Part shown: piece after piece, positions 28,867-37,148 of the stretch
Layout: every line of letters starts with the position of its first letter
How positions within the stretch are numbered: position 1 is the stretch's first letter
DNA from: DATATJ01 sp963789075
GTDB lineage: Bacteria; Acidobacteriota; Vicinamibacteria; Vicinamibacterales; CAVVIG01
Reading direction: 5' to 3'
DNA length: 64,000 nucleotides
NCBI GenBank assembly: GCA_963789075.1
Contig: CAWBJQ010000012.1
Location: 1-64,000 of the forward strand
Position numbers and translations under genes: made by a program
The notes under the pieces: model-generated
Databases searched by the model: none
What the model saw: the letters and a program-made list of their open reading frames with translations, nothing else
What the model was told of the DNA's origin: nothing

Positions 28867-29746
28867 ATGCGCACCGGCGTGCTTCTGATGGCTCACGGGA
28901 CTCCGTCCTCGCTCGACGAGATGCCGGAGTACCTGACGATCGTGCGCGGGGGCCGCACGCCGTCGGCCGAGCTCGTCGAAGAGATGCGGCACAACTACCG
29001 CGCGATCGGCGGACGGTCTCCGCTCACCGATCTCACGCACGCGCAGGCCGCCGCGCTGCGGGCGCGCCTCGGCGGCGATGTGCCGGTCGCGGTCGGGATG
29101 CGCAACTGGCGACCCTTCATCAAAGACGCGATCGCGGCGCTCGCCGGCGACGGCGTCACGCGGATCGTCGGCATCCCGATGGCGCCGCAGTTCTCCACAC
29201 TGAGCGTCCAGAAGTACGTCGATGCGGCGACGATGGCGCTGCCGGCCGGCATGCGGTTCGACACGGCACCCTCCTTTCACGAGCATCCGCTGCTGCTCGA
29301 CGCATTCGCCGAGCGGATCCAGGACGCGGCGCCGCAGCGCGACGAGCTGGTCGTCTTCACCGCGCACGCGCTGCCGCGTGCGCGTCATCGAGGCGGGCGA
29401 TGTGTACGCCGACCAGGTGGCGGCGACCGCGCGCGGCGTCGCCGCACGGGCCGGCGTGGCGCGCTACGAGCGCGCGTTCCAGAGCGCCGGCCGAACGCCC
29501 GAGCCCTGGATCGGCCCGACGCTCGACGATCTGGTGCGGACGCAGGCGGCGGCCGGCGTCAGGAAGATTCTGGTCGTGCCAATCGGCTTCGTCTGCGATC
29601 ACACGGAAATCCTCTTCGACATCGACGTGCAGGCGGCGGCGGTGGCACGCGAGGCCGGCGTCGCGCTGCGGCGCACCGAGTCGTTGAACACATCGCCGAC
29701 CTTCATCGCGCTGCTCGAGGATCTCGTACGCAGAGCAATGGCGTGA
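28867..29746 (+). CDS. hemH: Ferrochelatase
   Basis: Inserts ferrous iron into a porphyrin to finish haem. Start ATG 28867: MRTGVLLMAHGTPSSLDEMPEYL; then IGGRSPLTDLTHAQAAAL, AVGMRNWRPFIKDAI, IVGIPMAPQFSTLSVQKYV (region of the metal-binding His), VFTAHALPR, YERAFQSAGRTPEPWIGP and ILVVPIGFVCDHTEILFDID with the conserved His/Glu pair. One extra base near 29385 separates the two halves. About 292 residues, slightly short for the family but complete. It sits between hemE and hemG on the same strand. Confidence 0.94.
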
Positions 29747-29751
29747 ACGGA

Positions 29752-29979
29752 TTGTTTTTGCCACAGAGGCGCCGCGAGAATTCGACGGGCGTCGCGATGC
29801 GACGCGCGCGGCCGATCCGGTCGCACAGAACCGGCCTGCAACGCAGGCCGGCCGTCGAATCGGTGCGGCGCTTCTGTGTCGTGCTTCGGCCTCGCGGAGA
29901 GGCAGCATAAGGGGGCAGTGAATTTTCTCGGTGACTCTGTGGCAAATTTTCTTCGTGATCTTCGTGACTCTTCGTGGTT
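29752..29979. repeat. Long inverted repeat between hemH and hemG
   Basis: Left arm tttttgccacagagg (from 29755) and right arm gtgactctgtggcaaatttt (from 29931) pair across about 165 bases, followed by three CTTCGTG words (ttcttcgtgatcttcgtgac). It fills nearly the whole gap before hemG. Confidence 0.7.
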
Positions 29980-29999
29980 GAAGGACCTCCGAGTTACCG

Positions 30000-31413
30000 A
30001 TGTCGATGGACCTGAACGCGCCACACGTCGACGTCGCCATCGTTGGCGGCGGCATTGCGGGGCTGGCCGCGGCGTTCGAGCTGTCGCGGCGCGGCGTGTC
30101 GTTCGTCCTGCTCGAGCGCAGCGACCGCGCCGGCGGCGTGATCATCAGCGAGCAGATCGACGGCTACACGATCGACGGCGGTCCCGACGCGCTGCTGGTC
30201 CAGAAGCCCGACGGCATCAGGCTCTGTCAGGAGCTCGGTCTCGGTGATCGGCTCGTCGCGACCAAACCGCCGCGGCTCGCCTACATCCAGCGCGCCGGAC
30301 GGCTTCATGCCCTCCCCGCCGGATCGGTTCTCGGCATTCCGACGCGCGTCGCCCCGTTTCTCAGGACGCCGCTGTTTTCGTGGGCCGGCAAGCTGCGCAT
30401 GGGCGCCGAGCTCTTCGTGCCGGCGAAACGCGACGAGGTGGACGAGTCGATCGGAGCGTTCATCACGCGCCGCTTCGGCGCGGAAGCGACCACGTATCTC
30501 GCGGAGCCGCTGCTCGCGGGCATCCATGCCGGCGACGTCGATCGCCTGTCGATGCGCGCGCTGTTTCCGCGCTTCGTCGAAGACGAGCGGACGCACGGGA
30601 GCCTGCTGCGCGCGTTCCGCCGGCGGGCGCCGGCGACGCCGCTCCGCCGACGGTGCCTTCAGGTCGCTGCCGGGCGGACTGAGCGAAATGGTGAATGCGC
30701 TCGCCGCCGCACTCCCGGCCGATACCATCCGTCTCAAAACGACCGTCGGCGCGCATCAGCGGCGCCGGTCCGTTCCAGGTCGAAACGGGCGCCGACCAAG
30801 CGGTGCAGGCCAGCGCGGTGATCGTCGCGGCGCCCGCGTACGCGACGGCGTCGATCCTGCGCGACTACGACACCGAGATCGCCCGGCTGTGCGGCGAGAT
30901 CCCGTACGCGTCCGCTGGCACCATCGCGCTCGCGTTTCGCCGCGAGGACGTCGGGCATCCGCTCAACGGATCCGGCTTCGTCGTCCCTCGCGTCGAGGCG
31001 AACGGCATCCTGGCCGCGTCGTGGTTGTCGTCGAAGTGGCCGCAGCGCGCTCCAGACGGCCGGGTGCTGCTGCGCGCGTTCGTCGGCGGCGCTCGCGATC
31101 CGAACGTGCTCGAGCAGACGGACGCACAGCTCGTCACACGCGCGATCGCGGCGCTCACGCCGGTGCTCGGCATCCGCGCGCAGCCGCTCTTGTCGCGCGT
31201 CTACCGGTTCGAGCGCGCCAACGCGCAGCACGAGGTCGGACATCTCGCCCGGATCGCGGCAATCGATCGCGCCCTCGCGCGGCATCCAGGTTTGTTTCTC
31301 ACCGGCAGCGGTCTGCGCGGCGTCGGCATTCCCGACTGCATCACGGACGCCCGCGCCACCGCACAACAGGTGACTGAATGGCTCACAGCCCGTCGCGCGA
31401 CACTAGGCTCGCG
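30000..31413 (+). CDS. hemG: Protoporphyrinogen oxidase (FAD-dependent, HemG/HemY type), frameshifted
   Basis: Oxidises protoporphyrinogen IX or, in the coproporphyrin branch, coproporphyrinogen III. ATG 30000: HVDVAIVGGGIAGLAAAFELSRRG (FAD GxGxxG), LLERSDRAGGVIIS, YTIDGGPDALL, AEPLLAGIHAGDVDRLSMRA, FRSLPGGLSEMVNALA, VIVAAPAYATASIL, GFVVPRVE, and the C-terminal FAD block LFLTGSGLRGVGIPDCITDARATAQQV. Single extra bases near 30645 and 30757 break it. In the raw sequence the frame continues without a stop into the next gene; with one corrected base it would end at the TAG at 31411-31413. I regard the apparent fusion as an artefact. Confidence 0.92.
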
Positions 31414-32038
31414 CGCTCCTTTCCGACCGGTTGCCCTCGCCCTCGCATTCGCCTGCGCCCTGCTCGCACACCCTGCAGCGCAGCAGCCGGTCGAGATCGG
31501 CAAGCTGCTGGCGCAGATCAAATCGGCGGACACGAGTCTCCTGGCGGTCTCCGAAGAGGACGGCCGCTTCCTGCGCACCCTGGTCACAGCGAGCAATGCC
31601 AAGGCGGCGCTCGAGATCGGCGGCGCGTACGGCTACAGCGCGATCTGGATCGGGCTCGGCCTGCGCGAAACGGGCGGGCATCTGACGTCCATCGAATACG
31701 ATGCCGCACGTGCCAAAGTCGAGACCGAGAACATCCGCAAAGCCGGCCTCGCCGACATCGTCACCGTCGTGCCGGGCGATGCGTTCACGGAGATTCCGAA
31801 GGTGACCGGCGGGTTCGATTTCGTGTTTCTCGACGCGTGGAAGCGCGACTACAAGCGCTTTTTCGACATGGTGTTTCCGCGGCTCCTCCCGCACGGCCTG
31901 TTTCTCGCTCACAACGTCGTGAACAAGCAGAGCGAGATGCGCGATTTTCTCGCCGCGATCCAGAATAGTCCGCAGGCATTCTCGTCGATCGTCACTCCGT
32001 CCGGCGAAGGCATGTCGGTCACGGTGAAGGTGAAATGA
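31378..32038 (+). CDS. Class I SAM-dependent O-methyltransferase with export signal
   Basis: Catechol/caffeoyl-CoA O-methyltransferase-like fold. ATG 31378 plus one corrected base near 31420 gives MAHSPSRDTRLAR...FRPVALALAFACALLAHPAAQQP, a convincing signal peptide. The enzyme core follows: KAALEIGGAYGYSAIWIGLGL (SAM motif I), GGHLTSIEYDAARAKVE, IVTVVPGDAF, GGFDFVFLDAWKRDYKRFFD (metal/SAM Asp) and LFLAHNVVNKQSEMRDF. Export is odd because SAM is cytoplasmic. It ends ATGA-overlapping with the arginase start at 32035, so the two are translationally coupled. Confidence 0.85.
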
Positions 32039-32946
32039 AACCGGTCCACATCATTGGCGTGCCCCTTGACCTCGGCGGCAACCGCCGGGGCGTCGATATG
32101 GGGCCGTCCGCTCTCCGCATCGCGGGGCTCGGCGAGCGCATCGCCGCACTCGGCTACTCCGTGGTCGACAAAGGCGATCTGCCGTCGCCGATTCCAGAAA
32201 CGCAGGCGCCGCGCGACGAGCGGAAGAAGTACGTCCGCGAAATCGCGAGAGTGTGCCAGCGCCTCTATCAGACGTCGCTGCAGTCGCTCGACGAGGGTGC
32301 GCTGCCCCTCGTCCTCGGCGGGGATCACAGCGTGGCGGCGGGATCGGTGGCCGCATCGGCCGACTGGGCGAAGAAGGCGCGCGACCTGCCGCTCGGCCTG
32401 CTGTGGGTGGACGCGCACGGCGACATCAACACGCCGGCCACCTCCCTGTCCGGCAACGTCCACGGGATGCCGCTGGCGGCGCTCCTGGGCTCGGAGCCGG
32501 CGGAGCTCGCACGCATCGGGACCGTCTCGCCGAAGGTCCTGCCCGCGCACACGGTGATCATCGGCGTGCGCAATCTCGACGAGCGCGAGAAGGTCGCGGT
32601 GCGCGACGCGCACGTCCACGTCTTCACGATGAAGGACATCGATCGTCAGGGCATCGCGTCGATCGTCGAGCAGGCCGTGAGCTTGGCGGGCACCGGCACG
32701 GCCGGCATCCACGTCTCGTTCGACATCGACGTCTGCGATCCGCAGATCGCGCCAGGCGTGGGCACACCGGTCAAGGGTGGCCTCGACTACCGCGAAGCGC
32801 ACATGGTGATGGAGATCGTCGCCGATTCGGGGCTGCTGATGGCGCTGGATCTCGTCGAAGTGAATCCGACGCTGGATGTGCGGAACGCCACCGCGCAGCT
32901 GGGGACGGAGTTGGCGTTGTCGGCGCTAGGGATGAAGATTCTGTGA
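32035..32946 (+). CDS. rocF: Arginase
   Basis: Hydrolyses arginine to ornithine and urea at a binuclear Mn centre. 303 residues, intact, in the normal range. Motifs: LDLGGNRRGVDMGPSALR, LVLGGDHSVAAGS (GGDHS with a Mn ligand), LLWVDAHGDINTP (DAHxDxN), SGNVHGMPLAALLG, and HVSFDIDVCDPQIAPGVGTPVKGGL (SxDxDxxDPxxaPG). The C-terminus ALDLVEVNPTLD is standard. Its ATG overlaps the methyltransferase stop. The last 21 bases overlap the tail of a convergent response-regulator gene. Agmatinase is less likely because GGDHS-x-x-x-G and the overall length fit arginase better. Confidence 0.93.
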   Translation: MKPVHIIGVPLDLGGNRRGVDMGPSALRIAGLGERIAALGYSVVDKGDLPSPIPETQAPRDERKKYVREIARVCQRLYQTSLQSLDEGALPLVLGGDHSVAAGSVAASADWAKKARDLPLGLLWVDAHGDINTPATSLSGNVHGMPLAALLGSEPAELARIGTVSPKVLPAHTVIIGVRNLDEREKVAVRDAHVHVFTMKDIDRQGIASIVEQAVSLAGTGTAGIHVSFDIDVCDPQIAPGVGTPVKGGLDYREAHMVMEIVADSGLLMALDLVEVNPTLDVRNATAQLGTELALSALGMKIL

Positions 32947-33309
32947 GGTCTCGCTGAGCATCTCTTCGAGCGTTTCGACGAGCAGCACGAGCGAATAGGG
33001 CTTCTCGATCAGGCGGGTCCGCGCTCGAAGGCGCTCGAGCTCAGCGGACTCCGACGGTACGCCGGAGAAGATGATGACCGGCACGTCGGCCGGCGTGGAC
33101 ACTACGACATCGCGCCCCGATCCGCGCCGGAGCCGCAAGTCGACGACGGCGGCGACCACGCGATTCTTGCGGAGGGCATCGAGCCCTTCGTCGGCCGTCT
33201 CCGCCGTGACGACGGAAAAACCGTGCATCTCGAGAAACTTGACCAGCGGCCGTCGGACAGAGACGTCGTCTTCGACGACGAGCACAAGACGGGCGGCGTC
33301 TTTGTTCAT
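32926..33309 (-). CDS. Single-domain response regulator receiver
   Basis: 127 residues, intact, from ATG 33309. LVLVVEDDVSVRRPLVKFL has the acidic pair, VAAVVDLRLRRGSG the phosphorylated Asp, VPVIIFSGVPSE the Ser/Thr switch and RLIEKPYSLVLLVETLEEML the conserved Lys-Pro. No output domain. Its 3' end overlaps the arginase 3' end by 21 bases on the opposite strand. Divergent to the DUF2911 gene, 40 bases apart. Confidence 0.9.
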   Translation of the reverse strand: MNKDAARLVLVVEDDVSVRRPLVKFLEMHGFSVVTAETADEGLDALRKNRVVAAVVDLRLRRGSGRDVVVSTPADVPVIIFSGVPSESAELERLRARTRLIEKPYSLVLLVETLEEMLSETSQNLHP

Positions 33310-33349
33310 GGTGAAATCCCGGCTCAGTATACGTGAAAGGAGGCATCCC

Positions 33350-33976
33350 TTGCCGAGAATGGAAATCGTCGCTGCCCTCGTCACGACGTCCAACGCAGAG
33401 CTCGCGGAGCACGCTGAGAGATACCGTCCTTCTGCGGTTTCTGTGGTTTCTGCGTTGGTCGTCGCGTCTCTGTTCGCGATCTTCGGCCTCGCCGCCGCCG
33501 TGGAGGGGTCCGCGGAACAGCGCGCCAGCCCGCACGAGACCGTGAGCGAAACGGTCGGCCGTGCGGCGATTTCGATCATCTACGGGCGGCCGTACATGCG
33601 CGGCCGAGCCATCTTCGGAGCGCTCGTACCTTACGGGCGGGTGTGGTGTCCGGGCGCCGACGAGGCGACAGTGCTCGAGAGCGACCGCGATCTGAGGTTC
33701 GGCACGTTGACGGTGCCGGCCGGCCCGCACACGATCTGGATGCTGCCGACGGAGGATGCGTGGACGCTCATCGTCAGCACGCAGGCGAGCGGGTTTCACA
33801 CGCGGTATCCGTCCTCGTCGGATCTCGGACGCATCGAGCTACAGAAGCGCACGCTGCCCGCGCCGATCGAGCAGTTGACGTTTGTGATCCGCGCGACTCC
33901 CACGGGCAGCGGCGGCACGCTGGCGATGCAGTGGGCGACGACCGAAGTGTCGGCGCCATTCACCGTAGTACAATGA
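33350..33976 (+). CDS. DUF2911 protein, exported, with a repeat inside its signal region
   Basis: 208 residues. I choose TTG 33350 because AGGAGG ends six bases before it; ATG 33359 is the alternative. The DUF2911 domain is clear: GRAAISIIYGRPYMRGRAIFG, LVPYGRVWCPGADEATVLE, GTLTVPAGPHTIWMLP and AWTLIVS. Before it stands VVSALVVASLFAIFGLAAAVEG, a signal or anchor helix. Upstream of that helix the residues TTSNAELAEHAERYRPSAVS are encoded by an AACGCAGA palindrome (33390-33458), so the natural N-terminus has been rewritten by a repeat. Function of the family is unknown. Confidence 0.85.
   Translation: MPRMEIVAALVTTSNAELAEHAERYRPSAVSVVSALVVASLFAIFGLAAAVEGSAEQRASPHETVSETVGRAAISIIYGRPYMRGRAIFGALVPYGRVWCPGADEATVLESDRDLRFGTLTVPAGPHTIWMLPTEDAWTLIVSTQASGFHTRYPSSSDLGRIELQKRTLPAPIEQLTFVIRATPTGSGGTLAMQWATTEVSAPFTVVQ
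33390..33458. repeat. AACGCAGA-type palindrome within the 5' part of the DUF2911 gene
   Basis: Perfect ten-base ends CCAACGCAGA and TCTGCGTTGG, with further imperfect pairing inside (gagctcgcggag / ttctgcggtttctgtgg). It lies in frame in the signal region. Confidence 0.8.
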
Positions 33977-33992
33977 CCGCTTCCGCCGCCAG

Positions 33993-34067
33993 GCGCCTGT
34001 AGCTCAGTGGTAGAGCATCCGACTTTTAATCGGATGGTCGTTGGTTCAATTCCAACCAGGCGCACCA
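33993..34067 (+). tRNA. tRNA-Lys (TTT)
   Basis: Acceptor GCGCCTG pairs with CAGGCGC; D stem GCTC/GAGC; anticodon arm TCCGA-CTTTTAA-TCGGA with anticodon TTT; T arm GTTGG-TTCAATT-CCAAC; discriminator A and encoded CCA at 34065-34067. It starts 16 bases after the DUF2911 stop. MnmA, encoded in this window, is expected to thiolate this anticodon. Confidence 0.97.
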
Positions 34068-34133
34068 CTTTTCGCGGGTATTTTCCGGTCACATGGGTGA
34101 CAGTTGTTCGCACGCGCTTGGCCACAGCCGGTG

Positions 34134-34820
34134 TTATCTCTCTGAGATACGGAACACCTCAGCGGTCAACGCGTCGTCGGCACGGAACTCTCGCCAGGGA
34201 ACGGACTGTCGCCGAAGCTGCGCGACGACGTCGTGGTTTTCAAACGTCGCGTGATTGTCCTGGACGATGACCCACGATGGCTGCCGCCCGTACGGGATGC
34301 CTTGGCCTGACAACGACCGAACCTGAAGATCCGTTCGGCCGGCGGCTTTCAGGTAATAGGCCACCACGCCGGGCGCGTCGCTGACGACAAACGCGGGCGG
34401 ACCCGTCGTCCGAGCGATTGCCTCGACGGCTTCGCGGACGCCGTAGTCGTAGGCTTCCTCGGGGAACGTCTTGCCGGCGGCGGCGACCCGCTCGCCGACG
34501 CCGTTCCGAAACAGCGAATAGAACGGAGACGCGGCCTGCAGGCCCGCCGCGAGCTTCATGAGCATCGGATGTTCGGCATTCGCCCCGAAATGGCCGTGCC
34601 GATACTGTTCGATGGCTCGAACTTTGTTGACCTCGTCTTCGCTGAACCCATACGTCGACAATGCGACGGCGCGGTAGCCGAACGCGAGGCTGGTCACGAC
34701 CGCCAGCACGACAACGCGGACGGTAGTGCGCGAGATCGCGAACCGCTCGAGCGCGAGCAGCGGCCAGGTCGTTGGTTGCGCCGACGATGAGGCGGCAGTC
34801 GCCATGACTGGAACCGGCAA
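34134..34820 (-). CDS. Internally deleted PMT-type glycosyltransferase
   Basis: 228 residues, open throughout. After one helix (VVVLAVVTSLAFGYRAVAL) comes STYGFSEDEVNKVRAIEQYRHGHF and ANAEHPMLMKLA, the acidic luminal loop typical of PMT/GT39-like dolichyl-phosphate-sugar transferases. It then jumps to SPFYSLFRNGVGERV and FPEEAYDYGVREAVEAIA, which belongs to the C-terminal soluble part of that family, and ends with WVIVQDNHATFENHDVVAQLRR. The multi-helix membrane core of several hundred residues is missing between about residues 93 and 97. With no membrane core it is very unlikely to be active. The deletion is in frame, unlike the single-base errors elsewhere. Confidence 0.7.
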   Translation of the reverse strand: MPVPVMATAASSSAQPTTWPLLALERFAISRTTVRVVVLAVVTSLAFGYRAVALSTYGFSEDEVNKVRAIEQYRHGHFGANAEHPMLMKLAAGLQAASPFYSLFRNGVGERVAAAGKTFPEEAYDYGVREAVEAIARTTGPPAFVVSDAPGVVAYYLKAAGRTDLQVRSLSGQGIPYGRQPSWVIVQDNHATFENHDVVAQLRRQSVPWREFRADDALTAEVFRISER

Positions 34821-35116
34821 TACAAGGTCGACGGCAGACAGCTCAGGACCACCGAGCTGATCGCGTAGAATCCTCCGTCGTCAACCACTTAGGTGCAGCG
34901 ATCTGCTGGTGGGCGCCGGCCAAACCGGGCTGGTCGCACTGCGCGGGGACACGCAGGGTGCACGCCCGTGCGCAGTCGATGCGTGGAGCGCGATGGGTCG
35001 ACCGGCGCGGCCGGGCCGAAGAGCCTTTAATGCCTTACGCAGTAAGATGGAAGTATGGTCCGGCTTCGCGCTTGGCTGCAGACGGATACGAGACTGTGGA
35101 ACATACCAGTTCGACG

Positions 35117-35984
35117 ATGAACCGCAAGAGCGCCACTCGGCTCCTGACGACGCTTCTCCTCCTCGTCATCTCCGCACTATGGAACGTCACCGCCCAGGAG
35201 ATCGCGCTTCCGTCGGCACCAAACTCGGTGAAGTTCGCCGCGATCGGCGATGCGGGGACTGGGGACCGGCCGCAGTATGAGATCGCTGACGTGATGACGC
35301 GGCTGCATACGACGTTCCCGTTCGACCGCGTGATCATGCTGGGCGACAATATCTACGGCGGCCAGGGCGCGTCGGACCTCGTCAAGAAGTTCTCGCAGCC
35401 GTACAAAGCGCTGCTCGACGCGGGCGTCAAGTTCTACGCCTCCATGGGCAACCACGACGACCCCAAGAACGTGCGATACCCGCTGTGGAACATGGGCGGC
35501 GAGCGGTATTACACCTACGCCACGAAGAACGTTCGATTCTTTGCGCTCGACAGCAACAAAGTCGATCAGAAGGAACTGGCCTGGCTCGAGAACGCCCTGA
35601 AGAACGCGAAGGAAGATTGGAAGATCTGTTATTTCCATCATCCGCTCTATTCGGATGGCGGCACGCACGGCTCCTCGGTTGACGTCCGCGTGCTGTTCGA
35701 GCCGCTGTTTCTCACATATGGCGTCAACGTCGTCTTTGCGGGCCACGACCACATTTACGAACGCCTCACCCCGCAAAAGGGCATTTACTACTTCGTCGAA
35801 GGAGCCGGCGGTCAGTTGCGAAAGGGCGACACGCGCCGCTTCGGCCATGACGGCCAAGGCCTTCGATCAGGATCAGAGCTTCATGCTCGTGGAGATCGAC
35901 GGAGACGTGCTCTCCTTCCAGGTCATCTCGCGCGCCGGCGCGACCGTCGACTCCGGCACCATTCAGCGCCAGGTGCACCGATGA
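35117..35984 (+). CDS. Exported calcineurin-like metallophosphatase (purple acid phosphatase type)
   Basis: Binuclear-metal phosphoesterase. Signal peptide MNRKSATRLLTTLLLLVISALWNVTAQ. Five metal/phosphate motifs in order: FAAIGDAGTGD, IMLGDNIYGG, ASMGNHDDP, ICYFHHPLYSDG and VVFAGHDHIYER. These fit tartrate-resistant (purple) acid phosphatases, which add a Tyr ligand in the GDNIY block. One extra base near 35850 breaks the frame; repaired, it ends VISRAGATVDSGTIQRQ at 35984. Its stop overlaps the next start (ATGA), so it is translationally coupled to nhaA. Periplasmic phosphate scavenging is likely. Confidence 0.9.
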
Positions 35985-37148
35985 GCCTCCACAAGCGGGT
36001 CGCCGTCCGCATCTCCGGCTTCGTGCTCGACTATCTGCTGGCGCTGCCCCTCGGCTGCGCGGCGGCGCTGGTGTGGGCGAACACGCTTCCCGAGAGCTAC
36101 TATCGCTTCGCGCACGCGACCGCGTTCGCCGTGAACGACGTCGGCATGGTGTTCTTCTTTGCGCTGATTACCAAGGAAGTGGCGGAGGCCACGATCCCGG
36201 GCGGGGCGCTGCATCCGTGGCGCCGCGCCGCGCTGCCCGTCGCCGCCGCTGTCGGCAGCGTGGCCGTGTCGATCGCGTGCTATCTCGGGTTCGTCCACCA
36301 GGCCGGCGAATACATGCTCGAGAGCGGGTGGGTCGCGGCCTGCGCCATCGACATTCCGGGGAGCTACATCATCGCCCGGATGATCTTTGGGCGTCATCCC
36401 GCCGTGCCATTCCTGCTCCTGCTCGCGATTTCTGCCGACGCGATCGGCCTGGCGTGCGTCGCCGTTCTTCAACCCGTGAGTGACGCGCATCCCGCGATCG
36501 GCATCGGCCTCATGGCGGTCGCCGTCGGCATGGCTGCCGCCTTGCGGTACGGCGGCGTCAAGAATTTCTGGCTGTATCTGCTCGGGCCTGGCCTGTTGTC
36601 CTGGTGGGCCCTGTTTCTGGGCGGCGTTCACCCCGCGCTCGCGCTGGTGCCGATCGTGCCGTTCTTCCCGCACGGGAGACGCGATCGCGGGTCTGTTCGA
36701 GGATCCGGCGCCGCAGGCGCACGACACGCTGACGCTGTTCGAGCGTTGGTGGCGCCTTCCCGTGGAAGGCGTGCTCCTGCTGTTCGGGCTCGTCAATGCC
36801 GGCGTCCCGCTTCACGGGCTCGAGGCCGGCATGTGGGCCATTCCGATCGCCGCGATCGGACGGCCGATCGGCATCGTCGCGGCCGCCGGAGTGGCGCTCG
36901 CCGCGGGACTGCATCTGCCGCATCGCGTCGGCTGGCGGGAGCTCGTCGTGATTGGATGCACGGCGTCGATTGGACTCGTCTTCGCCTTGTTTTTCGCGGC
37001 GGCCGTGATGCCGCCGGGGCCCGTCCTGCTCGAGATGAGGATGGGCGCGCTCGTCACCATCTTCGGCGGCGTGCTGGCGTTCGCGGCGGCCCGATTGCTC
37101 CGAGTCGGGCGATTCGCTCACCGAAGCGGTGACGTCACAACGCGTTGA
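35981..37148 (+). CDS. nhaA: NhaA-type Na+/H+ antiporter, divergent
   Basis: Inner-membrane antiporter with about 11 hydrophobic segments. Family landmarks: NDVGMVFFFALITKEVAEA (NDGLMAVFF region of E. coli), RRAALPVAAAVGS, CAIDIPGSYIIARMIFG (aligning D133), ISADAIGLACVAVL (aligning the D163-D164 pair as Ala-Asp) and AAIGRPIGIVAAAGVAL (K300 region, here Arg). So one Asp of the ion-binding pair and the pump lysine are changed, which may alter stoichiometry. One extra base near 36680 breaks the frame (PHG-DAIAGLFEDP when repaired). ATG 35981 overlaps the phosphatase stop. The 3' end overlaps the convergent kinase-like gene by 14 bases. Confidence 0.85.

Noticed and set aside
30695..32038. HemG-methyltransferase fusion protein
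   Set aside because: The apparent continuity is explained by one extra base; a stop, a new ATG and a signal peptide are present at the junction.
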